A stretch of DNA of 64,000 bases from SAR92 clade bacterium (GTDB taxonomy: Bacteria > Pseudomonadota > Gammaproteobacteria > Pseudomonadales > Porticoccaceae): contig SHBP01000008.1 in NCBI GenBank assembly GCA_004211905.1, positions 1 through 64,000 of the forward strand, written 5' to 3'. Numbering within the stretch: the stretch's first letter is position 1; every line of letters begins with the position of its first letter. The translations under genes were made by a program, and so were the position numbers. The notes beneath the pieces were generated by a model. That model worked only from the letters and a program-made list of their open reading frames with translations. It searched no databases and was not told the DNA's origin. Positions 54,584-62,242 of this stretch are shown piece by piece.

Positions 54584-56196
54584 TTAGACTGAGGCGCATA
54601 ATCAAAATAATCCGAGTGGTTGGTAAATATCGACTGGACTTGCTACTAGACAAGCATAAGCTGCCTTTAGGGGCTCGCCTTTTGCTGGCGCCAGCCATGT
54701 TATTTGGCCCTGCCCATGAAGATCGTGGAGAGCGATTAAGAAAATCCTTAGAAGAACTTGGCCCCATCTTTGTGAAGTTTGGCCAGTTGCTCTCAACCCG
54801 TCCAGATCTTGTTCCTGAAGATATCAGTATCGAGTTGTCCGCACTGCAAGATAATGTGCCACCCTTTTCCTCTGCGGTGTTTAAACAAAATGTAGAGACC
54901 GCTTTAGCTGGTAAGACGGATGATCTATTTCAAAGCTTCGAACCAGAACCCCTAGCGTCTGCATCTGTAGCTCAAGTCCATGCGGCAGTATTAGCTGACG
55001 GCCAAGAAGTGGTGGTTAAAGCGGTGCGGCCAAATATTGAGAAAACAATCCGCAAGGACCTTGCCCTACTTTATACCTTGGCCCGATTACTTCTAAAGTA
55101 CAGCGAGGATGGACAGCGGTTGCACCCTGTGGAAGTGGTCAAGGACTACGAGTCTGTCATTATCGAAGAGCTCAACCTGCAATCAGAGGGAGCAAATGCC
55201 TCCTTGCTGCGACACAATTTTTCAGCTTCACCAATGCTACATGTCCCAGAGATACACTGGCCATACTCAAACAAAGATGTTCTGGTTATGGAGCGAATCT
55301 ACGGCATTCCGGTTACAGACATGGATCAGTTGGAAGCGGCGGGTGTTGACCTCAAGATGCTGGCAGAACGTGGTGTAGAGATATTTTTCACCCAGGTATT
55401 TGAGCACAATTTTTTCCATGCTGACATGCATCCAGGCAATATTTTTGTCGATGCAAGTAACCCCAAGTCACCTACCTATATTGCTGTTGACTGCGCCATT
55501 ATGGGCTCACTTTCGAGTGAAGATCAGTTCTATATGGCTCGCAACCTGTTGGCCATGTTCCAGCGAGATTATCGCTTGGTTGCCGAACTTCATATTCGAT
55601 CGGGATGGGTACCTAAAGACACCTCCATTAATGATTTTACCGGGGCCATAAGGTCCGTATGCGAGCCTATTTTCCAACGACCGCTTAGCGAAATTTCATT
55701 GGGCCACATGCTCATCGATCTATTTGCAACAGCACGACGATTTGATATGGAAGTACAGCCTTCCTTGGTACTTTTACAAAAAACCCTACTTAATATCGAA
55801 GGGTTAGGTCGACAGCTTTACCCTGACTTAGATCTCTGGCAAACAGCGCAACCTTTTTTAGAGAAATGGCTTAAGGATCGCTACTCCCCAAAAAACATTT
55901 TCAATCAACTTAAGCGTTATGCACCTGATTGGTTGGAACACTTCCCTCAAATACCACCGATGATATTTCAGGCATTAAAAGCAGCGCAGCCTGATGGCCC
56001 AGCACATCCAAGTGAGGTTGTTCCAGAGCATAAAAGTGTGCCCTTCAGGAAAAGAATAATTAGCGGCCTAGGTTTTAGTGCCTTGGGTGGAGGTGTTGCA
56101 TTAGGCCTTTCCCAATGGGGAGAGATACTCCATCAGTCGGCAGATGTAAGTATTGCTCTGGTATTAACGGGTATTTTAATTCTACTCCTTCGCTAG
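54580..56196 (+). CDS. ubiB: Ubiquinone biosynthesis atypical kinase/ATPase UbiB
   Basis: 538 aa, starts with GTG overlapping the ubiJ stop. The ABC1/ADCK fold is seen: [23 protein letters not shown] (the KxGQ motif), the Ala-rich loop [25 protein letters not shown], the [14 protein letters not shown] catalytic segment and AVDCAIMG, then two C-terminal membrane helices that anchor it. It supports coenzyme Q head-group modification, probably by extracting lipid intermediates. Confidence 0.95.
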   Translation: MIRLRRIIKIIRVVGKYRLDLLLDKHKLPLGARLLLAPAMLFGPAHEDRGERLRKSLEELGPIFVKFGQLLSTRPDLVPEDISIELSALQDNVPPFSSAVFKQNVETALAGKTDDLFQSFEPEPLASASVAQVHAAVLADGQEVVVKAVRPNIEKTIRKDLALLYTLARLLLKYSEDGQRLHPVEVVKDYESVIIEELNLQSEGANASLLRHNFSASPMLHVPEIHWPYSNKDVLVMERIYGIPVTDMDQLEAAGVDLKMLAERGVEIFFTQVFEHNFFHADMHPGNIFVDASNPKSPTYIAVDCAIMGSLSSEDQFYMARNLLAMFQRDYRLVAELHIRSGWVPKDTSINDFTGAIRSVCEPIFQRPLSEISLGHMLIDLFATARRFDMEVQPSLVLLQKTLLNIEGLGRQLYPDLDLWQTAQPFLEKWLKDRYSPKNIFNQLKRYAPDWLEHFPQIPPMIFQALKAAQPDGPAHPSEVVPEHKSVPFRKRIISGLGFSALGGGVALGLSQWGEILHQSADVSIALVLTGILILLLR

Positions 56197-56267
56197 TCTC
56201 AGCTTTAGTTACACCGCAACACCTGCCATAATTGCCATTAACACTTTTCACTTACTGGCACTTAACA

Positions 56268-56645
56268 ATGAGTTACCTCGACGACATCAACTGGAACAGC
56301 GATGGATTAGTACCAGCCATCGCCCAAGATGCTGATACGGGCGTTATTTTAATGATGGCTTGGATGAACCGGGAAGCTCTAGAGCTCACTGTCACTGAGA
56401 ATAGAGCTATTTACTGGTCACGATCTCGGCAAAAGTTATGGCGCAAAGGTGAAGAGTCAGGTCATGTTCAACATCTGGTAGAGTTAAGACTCGACTGTGA
56501 TAGCGACGTAATCATAATGAAGGTTAATCAGGTCGGTGACATTGCCTGCCACACAGGCCGACAATCATGCTTTTATCGCGTGTTCAAAGACGGTGAATGG
56601 CATACAGTGGACAAAGTACTTAAAGATCCCAAGGATATTTACTGA
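56268..56645 (+). CDS. hisI: Phosphoribosyl-AMP cyclohydrolase
   Basis: 125 aa from the ATG at 56268; the earlier in-frame ATG adds twelve residues that are not family-like. Third step of histidine synthesis. The signatures [44 protein letters not shown] and the metal-binding DCDSD with [11 protein letters not shown] are seen. It is separate from HisE rather than fused, and overlaps hisE by one base. Confidence 0.95.
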   Translation: MSYLDDINWNSDGLVPAIAQDADTGVILMMAWMNREALELTVTENRAIYWSRSRQKLWRKGEESGHVQHLVELRLDCDSDVIIMKVNQVGDIACHTGRQSCFYRVFKDGEWHTVDKVLKDPKDIY

Positions 56646-56980
56646 TGAATGATTCAGTTTTAAAGCAGCTGAGCGATGTTATTGAGATGCGTAAGAGCAT
56701 GCCTGCTGAAAAGTCCTATGTAGCGAGTCTTCACCTCAAAGGACTCAATAAAATACTTGAAAAAGTCAGCGAAGAATCAGCCGAGACCATACTGGCAGCA
56801 AAGGACGCAGAACATAGCGGTGAAAATGATAAAGTTGTGTATGAAACAGCAGATCTCTGGTTTCATTCGCTAGTTATGCTGTCACATCTTGGTGAAAATG
56901 CCACGTCGGTAATAGAAGAATTAGAACGACGCTTTGGTTTATCTGGCCTTGAAGAAAAGGCTCAACGTAACACAGACTAA
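56645..56980 (+). CDS. hisE: Phosphoribosyl-ATP pyrophosphatase
   Basis: 111 aa, second step of histidine synthesis. The MazG-like all-alpha fold is seen with [30 protein letters not shown] and [26 protein letters not shown] overlaps the hisI stop (TGATG), so the two are translationally coupled. tatA follows after 18 bp, a common arrangement in gammaproteobacteria. Confidence 0.95.
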   Translation: MNDSVLKQLSDVIEMRKSMPAEKSYVASLHLKGLNKILEKVSEESAETILAAKDAEHSGENDKVVYETADLWFHSLVMLSHLGENATSVIEELERRFGLSGLEEKAQRNTD

Positions 56981-56998
56981 TAAAACAGGAGAATAGCA

Positions 56999-57208
56999 AT
57001 GGGTTTTGGATGGCAAGAATTATTAATCGTTTTAGTCATAGTGGCCCTTATTTTCGGCACTAAAAAACTACGCAATATCGGTTCAGATCTCGGTGGCGCG
57101 GTAAAAGGTTTTAAAGATTCGGTATCTCATGAGCCTGAGAAAGATGCAGGCGCTGACGAATCTGCAAACGCTGAACATCACTCAGAAAAAGATGAACAAA
57201 AAGACTAG
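56999..57208 (+). CDS. tatA: Twin-arginine translocase subunit TatA
   Basis: 69 aa. An N-terminal membrane helix ([20 protein letters not shown]) with the FG hinge is followed by an amphipathic helix ([18 protein letters not shown]) and a charged tail. Forms the Tat pore with TatBC for export of folded proteins such as MsrP. An AGGAG ribosome site precedes the ATG. Confidence 0.95.
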   Translation: MGFGWQELLIVLVIVALIFGTKKLRNIGSDLGGAVKGFKDSVSHEPEKDAGADESANAEHHSEKDEQKD

Positions 57209-57241
57209 TCAGGGTAACTGGTATAAGGCTAAGTAATATTT

Positions 57242-57535
57242 ATGTTTGACATTGGTTTTTCTGAGTTACTTATTGTTGCGGTGCTCACTCTTATTGTGAT
57301 GGGTCCAGAGCGTCTGCCGGAAACCGTTCGTACTATAAGTCTTTGGTTTGGACGCCTAAGGCAGTTTTTATCTACTGCACGTAGTGAAATCGAAGATGAA
57401 GTGGGCATCGATGAAATTCGCAGGCAACTTCATAACGAACAAATTATGCGGGATCTTGAGAAAACCAAAAATCATTTAGAGGATGTTGCCCAAACGCAAC
57501 ATTCTATTCTCCCTGATGATCAAAAAAATGTCTGA
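57242..57535 (+). CDS. tatB: Twin-arginine translocase subunit TatB
   Basis: 97 aa, shorter than E. coli TatB. The N-terminus MFDIGFSELLIVAVLTLIVMGPERLPETVR is typical, with the invariant Glu in the first helix and the GPERLP hinge, followed by an amphipathic helix and a charged tail. The 3' end overlaps tatC by eight bases. Confidence 0.94.
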   Translation: MFDIGFSELLIVAVLTLIVMGPERLPETVRTISLWFGRLRQFLSTARSEIEDEVGIDEIRRQLHNEQIMRDLEKTKNHLEDVAQTQHSILPDDQKNV

Positions 57536-58283
57536 ATCAGAAACCTTAGAAACCCAACCATTTATGACACATCTGATTGAGTTCAGAAACCGTGTGTTGC
57601 GATCGGTTGTGGCAGTACTAGTTATTTTTGCAGGGCTATTTTCATTTAGTAATGAGCTATATTTATACATTTCAGAGCCCATAAGAGCTTATCTGCCGGA
57701 TAACCTCAGTATGATCGCCACGGAGGTTGCATCGCCATTTCTAACGCCATTTAAACTGACATTGGTGTTGTCGGTGTTTGCAGCTATGCCCTACATTCTC
57801 TACCAAACCTGGGCCTTCTTAGCGCCCGGGCTTTATAAACGTGAAAAGAAAATTGTTTTACCCTTATTCTTCTCAAGTGTTGTGCTTTTTTATAGTGGAA
57901 TGGCCTTTGCTTACTATGTGGTATTTCCACTGGTATTTATGTTTTTCACCAGCATAGTTCCAGAGGGCATCAGTGTCATGCCGGACATTCGCAGTTATCT
58001 TGATTTTGTACTTAAGTTGTTTTTTGCATTTGGCTTGAGTTTTGAAATTCCGATTGCGGTGGTTATCCTGTCTTGGATGGGAGCAGTAGACCCTGATAAT
58101 TTGGCCAAGAAAAGACCCTACGTCTTTGTTCTGTGTTTTATTCTCGGAATGTTGCTAACTCCGCCCGATATTATCTCCCAGACGCTTTTAGCGATCCCCA
58201 TGTGGCTACTATTTGAAGTGGGCATACTCTTTGGACGTATGGTTGCGCCCAAAAAAGAAGATGAAGAATCCCTAGCCGAATAA
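57528..58283 (+). CDS. tatC: Twin-arginine translocase subunit TatC
   Basis: 251 aa from the ATG at 57528; ATGs at 57516 and 57483 lie in frame, but the product MSESETLETQPFMTHLIEFRNR starts like known TatC proteins. Six transmembrane helices. The TatC signatures THLIEFRNRVLRSVV and YQTWAFLAPGLYKREKK (with the conserved Glu/Phe substrate-recognition region) are present. Its 3' end overlaps the convergent hydrolase gene by 12 bp. Confidence 0.94.
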   Translation: MSESETLETQPFMTHLIEFRNRVLRSVVAVLVIFAGLFSFSNELYLYISEPIRAYLPDNLSMIATEVASPFLTPFKLTLVLSVFAAMPYILYQTWAFLAPGLYKREKKIVLPLFFSSVVLFYSGMAFAYYVVFPLVFMFFTSIVPEGISVMPDIRSYLDFVLKLFFAFGLSFEIPIAVVILSWMGAVDPDNLAKKRPYVFVLCFILGMLLTPPDIISQTLLAIPMWLLFEVGILFGRMVAPKKEDEESLAE

Positions 58284-59234
58284 ACCTCGCTTAATAGCGC
58301 TGTAGTGCGTGTCTCTTGCCAATCTTGAGATGGCGGCATCTGGCACATAAAATTCAAACGCATGAAACCCTCCAGGAAATACTTCGAACTGCGTAGTAAC
58401 GCCTGAGGCATTTAGTCTTTCTGCGTAGTGTCTATTTTCATCTAAGAATAGGTCAACAGAACCAACGCCAATGTACGCCGGTGGCAAGCCATGTAAGTCA
58501 CTGGCATGGCTTGGGGCAGCATATTTAGATGCCGCATAGGGCTCTTGCTCCGACGTCTTTTGTAACCCCAAATAATACATCCATCCTTGAAGATTAGACT
58601 GTCGGTTCCAGATGCGCTTATCAGTAACACTAAAGCTTGAGTCTGAAGTGTTGTTATTGTCAATCATCGGACAAAGCAGCGCCTGAAAGACCACCGATAC
58701 TTCTGCCCTATCCCTAGCTAACAGCGCAAGACCTGCGGCTAAACCACCTCCCGCACTAATACCTCCGATGGCAATAGAAGACTTATCAATCTTGAGCATA
58801 TGCGCATTATCAAAAACCCAAAGTAAAGCGGCATAACAATCATTTAGTGGCACAGGGAAGGAAAATTCAGGTGCTAGACGATAATCCACTGATATCACGA
58901 CACAGCCGATTTCTTCTACCATCCGCTTTACTGAATAATCATCACCCTCCATACTACCAAAGCAGTATCCACCACCATGGATCCAGAGTAATGCAGGAAG
59001 GTTCTCTTTATGCCCAACAGGACGATAAACCCTGACTGGCACAGAGTCGTCGCTATCTTGTTGCACGTGGTAATCCGACGTTGTGACGCTACTAATCGGT
59101 GCCAGAGTGGCTGCGATAGCTTGACTACGCTGTAGTGACACCTGTCGCGTCACCGTTAAATCCGCCCATATATCAAACTCAGGTATAGCATCTAGTGCTG
59201 GTATGAGTTCAGGGTCAACTAACTTTAGGTCCAT
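58272..59234 (-). CDS. Alpha/beta hydrolase, hormone-sensitive-lipase (HSL) family esterase
   Basis: 320 aa. The oxyanion motif is WIHGGGYCFGS, the nucleophile elbow GGISAGGGLA, and the catalytic acid/His lie near VGSVDLFLDE and GGFHAFEF. Cytoplasmic carboxylesterase acting on short-chain esters; the substrate is unknown. It stands alone, convergent with tatC. Confidence 0.92.
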   Translation of the reverse strand: MDLKLVDPELIPALDAIPEFDIWADLTVTRQVSLQRSQAIAATLAPISSVTTSDYHVQQDSDDSVPVRVYRPVGHKENLPALLWIHGGGYCFGSMEGDDYSVKRMVEEIGCVVISVDYRLAPEFSFPVPLNDCYAALLWVFDNAHMLKIDKSSIAIGGISAGGGLAAGLALLARDRAEVSVVFQALLCPMIDNNNTSDSSFSVTDKRIWNRQSNLQGWMYYLGLQKTSEQEPYAASKYAAPSHASDLHGLPPAYIGVGSVDLFLDENRHYAERLNASGVTTQFEVFPGGFHAFEFYVPDAAISRLARDTHYSAIKRGLFG

Positions 59235-59281
59235 AGCTAATATTTACCTTAAATCAACTGATGATTATTGAGTTTCTAAGT

Positions 59282-59665
59282 CTATATAATCTCACCACCG
59301 ATATAAAACCATTGGTGCTCTATTCGAGTAAAAACTGACTTCTCATGCATTATGCTTTTACCACTGTTAGTTTGGTATATGGCTTTAAATTCCACCCAAC
59401 CCTCCGTGCCTGTGTGGCCTGACCCTAAAACATCAAGTTTGATCCATTGCTGGGTTTTTTCTGATAGCTCACTAACCCTAAGATTTTTCGCCATGGGTGG
59501 AAACCAGGTCTTTAACAAATACTCACCAAACCCACCCAAAGCATAAGCACTGTAGCGAGAGCGCATTAGCTGTTCAGGTGTGTTTGCCATTGCGCTACCT
59601 TTCAAATAAGGCTCACAGCAGTTTGAAAAAGCTCTTTTACTACAGCAGATACATGAGTTGATCAT
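59282..59665 (-). CDS. YchJ family (UPF0225) protein
   Basis: 127 aa. An N-terminal Cys cluster (INSCICCSKRAFSNCCEPYLKG) resembling SEC-C zinc motifs is followed by the NTF2-like core RSRYSAYALGGFGEYLLKTWFP and SVFTRIEHQWFYIGGEI. It fits YchJ, whose function is unknown. It diverges from yajQ; the C-terminal SEC-C repeat of longer members is absent. Confidence 0.88.
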   Translation of the reverse strand: MINSCICCSKRAFSNCCEPYLKGSAMANTPEQLMRSRYSAYALGGFGEYLLKTWFPPMAKNLRVSELSEKTQQWIKLDVLGSGHTGTEGWVEFKAIYQTNSGKSIMHEKSVFTRIEHQWFYIGGEII

Positions 59666-59732
59666 TGATTTTTATTGACCCAAGTACAATAAGTTAAAAT
59701 AATACCTTAAATCGATTAATAAGAGTTGTCCT

Positions 59733-60218
59733 ATGCCCAGTTTAGATATTGTTTCAGAAGTTGACAGTGCCGAGATATTGAATGCAACTAACAATGCAGC
59801 CCGAGAATTAACTACTCGATTCGACTTTAGGGGTGTCGATGCGAGTATTACTCTCGCTAATGATGCGGTGATACTGAAGGCTGAAGCTGATTTTCAGTGC
59901 CAACAGTTACTCGATATTTTTGCCACTCAGTTGGTTAAACGCAAAATCGATCCCACTGTGATGGAATACAATGAAGAGGCGTTCCATAGTGGCAAGACCT
60001 TCTCGCTAAATGTTAGCTTTAAACAGGGCATTGCTGCAGATGTCTCCAAAAAGTTAATCAAACTGATCAAAGAGAAAAAGCTGAAGGTCCAGGCCCAAGT
60101 GCAGGGAGACGAAGTGCGCGTAACTGGCAAGAAACGCGATGATCTGCAGTCTGTTATGGCGTCAGTGCGTAAGGCTGACCTTGGCCAGCCTTTCCAATTT
60201 AAAAACTTTCGGGATTAG
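59733..60218 (+). CDS. yajQ: YajQ family cyclic-di-GMP-binding protein
   Basis: 161 aa, two ferredoxin-like domains. The signature [15 protein letters not shown] near residue 28 and the C-terminal [26 protein letters not shown] are characteristic. Nucleotide-binding regulator; in Xanthomonas-type bacteria it senses cyclic di-GMP. Here the context gives no further hint. It converges with msrB. Confidence 0.94.
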   Translation: MPSLDIVSEVDSAEILNATNNAARELTTRFDFRGVDASITLANDAVILKAEADFQCQQLLDIFATQLVKRKIDPTVMEYNEEAFHSGKTFSLNVSFKQGIAADVSKKLIKLIKEKKLKVQAQVQGDEVRVTGKKRDDLQSVMASVRKADLGQPFQFKNFRD

Positions 60219-60238
60219 TGTTTAAAAAGCTTCGATAT

Positions 60239-60607
60239 TTATTCGACGGCGACGAACTTCATTGAAATACTGTTGACGCAATGTCGGATGTTTTTTTCTG
60301 TGTAACCTTCACCGCTAAAAATATGTCCTAGATGGCCGCCGCAGTTGGCGCAAAGAATTTCGGTGCGCCGGCCATCAGCGTCTGGTTCTCTTGTAACTGC
60401 ATTTTCAATTTCATCATCAAAACTAGGCCAACCGCAGTGAGACTGGAATTTGTGTTCGGAACGATACAAAGGCGCATCACACTGTTTACATATATACAGC
60501 CCACCCTCAGAGTGATCATTTAGCAGACCTGTAAAAGGTCGCTCGGTACCCTTTTGCTGTATCACATATTGCTCTTCTGGAGTTAATTCATTAAGAGGCT
60601 TGTTCAT
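60239..60607 (-). CDS. msrB: Peptide methionine-(R)-S-oxide reductase
   Basis: 122 aa from the ATG at 60607 with AGGA upstream; a longer frame adds 47 residues that lie inside the upstream gene. The zinc CxxC pairs (CKQC, CANC), the HCGWPSF substrate loop and the catalytic Cys in [11 protein letters not shown] are all seen. Reduces methionine-R-sulfoxide with thioredoxin. It overlaps the 3' end of the kinase gene by 17 bp, so it is probably transcribed with it. The periplasmic counterpart MsrPQ is elsewhere in the window. Confidence 0.93.
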   Translation of the reverse strand: MNKPLNELTPEEQYVIQQKGTERPFTGLLNDHSEGGLYICKQCDAPLYRSEHKFQSHCGWPSFDDEIENAVTREPDADGRRTEILCANCGGHLGHIFSGEGYTEKNIRHCVNSISMKFVAVE

Positions 60608-61394
60608 TCTTTTTTTCCTGTGATTCTCGATGATTTTTCTTTTCCATATCCTGCACTGCGTACCATAATATTTCAATACCACGCTGCAGGGTTTCCAGTG
60701 CGTTAATGGTCTGGGTATCTGCTTTATCTGCACAATAATCTCGGCCAAATAGTTTGATATGATCTATCAATGGATGACCAAGGTGTGCATATTCCCAATC
60801 AATAAAATACATTTTTTGGTCATTATAAATAACGTTCTCTAATACCAAATCGTGGTGGCCGATCACCGGAACCCAAATACTATTATCAATGGTAGTTGCT
60901 GCGTCCTCTATCTCAGCCAATCCTGGAAAATCAGTTAACTGATCACTGTAAAGATGGATATAACTAAGATAGTTTCGCGGATTCATATTTTTAATAGCAT
61001 ATGATTGAATACGGTTAATACAGGTTTCAAGATGATATTGAATATCTTTATCAGCCAAATCATTAACAGCTAAATGCCTGCCACGAATCAATTCAGTTAC
61101 CTGAGCATCCCCATCGACATATAAGAGTTTTGGAACACTTCCACTAGACTGAAGAGTTTTTAGTAACAGCTGTTCTCTATCTCGGTCAATCCCAAGAAAG
61201 TCGGTATTAGCCGCATTAACTCGCAACGCCGCCCTAAAGTCACCGCTGGCAACAAGAAATGTTTGATTGGTGAGCCCGCCTAACAATTGTTGGATCACTT
61301 TAGGTGGCTCTGCAAGCCTATACTCGGGACCGGCATCCCATTGTTGCCAGCGAGCTAGGGTATTATCGAGTATTTGAGCTGTTCTGGATAACAT
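60591..61394 (-). CDS. Aminoglycoside/choline-kinase-fold phosphotransferase, probably thiamine kinase-like
   Basis: 267 aa from the ATG at 61394, with GGAAGA upstream and overlapping the pnuC-like gene. The Brenner motif HHDLVLENV and the metal-binding [15 protein letters not shown] are intact, and [11 protein letters not shown] is the nucleotide-loop counterpart. The fold covers aminoglycoside, choline and thiamine kinases. With a PnuC-type permease, a thiamine-binding-like protein and a TBDR in the same operon, ThiK-like activity (thiamine to thiamine phosphate) is the best inference. Confidence 0.82.
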   Translation of the reverse strand: MLSRTAQILDNTLARWQQWDAGPEYRLAEPPKVIQQLLGGLTNQTFLVASGDFRAALRVNAANTDFLGIDRDREQLLLKTLQSSGSVPKLLYVDGDAQVTELIRGRHLAVNDLADKDIQYHLETCINRIQSYAIKNMNPRNYLSYIHLYSDQLTDFPGLAEIEDAATTIDNSIWVPVIGHHDLVLENVIYNDQKMYFIDWEYAHLGHPLIDHIKLFGRDYCADKADTQTINALETLQRGIEILWYAVQDMEKKNHRESQEKKNEQAS

Positions 61395-61953
61395 AAGCTT
61401 TCTTCCACACATATAACCCTATTGTAGCTAAGACTAAATACAGCACAAACATCGCCGCTGTCTGGTCTAAACCTCGATCAATATAGAGATAAATAGATAC
61501 AGTATTAATTACTATCCAGTACAACCAATTTTCAAGCACCTTTCGCGCCACCATAACCGTTGTGAAGACACTGCCCCAGGTGGTGAAAGAATCAAGATAT
61601 GGCAGTTGAGCGCTGGTATTCACAGACAAAAGGTAACCTGAGATAAACGATATTGTAAGAACCCCTAGAAGGCCTAAGCTGTGTTGTTTCAACGTCCAGC
61701 GGATAATCTTCACTCCTGTTTTGTCGACACCCCCTCTCTGCCACTGCGACCAACCATAAATAGCCATCCCCATGTAATAAACATTAAGTGCTGATTCCAT
61801 GTACAAATTAACATCGCGGAAAATCCAAACATAAAGCGCTGTACTAAAAAACGCACAGTACCAACAGAGACTGTTTTCACGCATTGCTAGCACAAGGTAG
61901 CCAACACCCAAAACCACCGCGAGTGTTTCAAGATTCACCCAATCAAAACTCAC
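61363..61953 (-). CDS. pnuT: PnuC/PnuT family vitamin transporter (probable thiamine permease)
   Basis: 196 aa, about seven transmembrane helices. The PnuC hallmark WxxW near YGWSQWQRGG (about residue 65) is present. Family members move a vitamin or vitamer by facilitated diffusion and trap it by phosphorylation: nicotinamide riboside for PnuC, thiamine for PnuT. The GTG start (61951-61953) follows the stop of the upstream gene directly, and a ThiK-like kinase gene overlaps the 3' end. Absence of NadR/Nmn genes and presence of a thiamine-binding-type protein favour thiamine. The pnuT symbol is therefore context-based. Confidence 0.8.
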   Translation of the reverse strand: MSFDWVNLETLAVVLGVGYLVLAMRENSLCWYCAFFSTALYVWIFRDVNLYMESALNVYYMGMAIYGWSQWQRGGVDKTGVKIIRWTLKQHSLGLLGVLTISFISGYLLSVNTSAQLPYLDSFTTWGSVFTTVMVARKVLENWLYWIVINTVSIYLYIDRGLDQTAAMFVLYLVLATIGLYVWKKAYVIQNSSNTR

Positions 61954-62202
61954 CTAAAGTGCCTCATAGCCGGGGATGATTTTAACCACATAGACTGCCA
62001 TGTTATATTCCAAATAACATGCCGCAATGGTATCTTGGACGGCTTTCATGGCATGCTCGTATTCTCCCTGAACCACTGTGCTAGTCGGGAATGTGGTAAC
62101 TTTAAGCTTCTCAATATCATTTATTTTGTCGATGAATCCATCAATGGGAGGAAGAAAGTCCTCCCGGTTGGGATACATACTGATATCAATTGTCACCTCC
62201 AT
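61954..62202 (-). CDS. Thiamine-binding YkoF/MTH1187-type protein
   Basis: 82 aa, starting MEVTIDISMYP. This small ferredoxin-like family (DUF77) includes YkoF, which binds thiamine or its pyrimidine part. The ISMYPNREDFLPPIDGFIDKIN and VVQGEYEHAMKAVQDTI segments fit. The start is the ATG at 62202, behind a perfect AGGAGGTGA, not the upstream ATG at 62220. It lies between the TBDR gene and the PnuT-like gene, so it probably binds the imported vitamin in the cytoplasm; the exact ligand is inference. Confidence 0.75.
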   Translation of the reverse strand: MEVTIDISMYPNREDFLPPIDGFIDKINDIEKLKVTTFPTSTVVQGEYEHAMKAVQDTIAACYLEYNMAVYVVKIIPGYEAL

Positions 62203-62207
62203 AAAAA

Positions 62208-62216
62208 TCACCTCCT
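62208..62216 (-). promoter_or_regulatory. Perfect Shine-Dalgarno of the thiamine-binding gene
   Basis: AGGAGGTGA on the - strand, spaced five bases from the ATG at 62202. It decides the start of this gene and implies strong translation compared with its neighbours. Confidence 0.85.
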
Positions 62217-62242
62217 CCAATTTTTACAGTTTAGATGCGCCA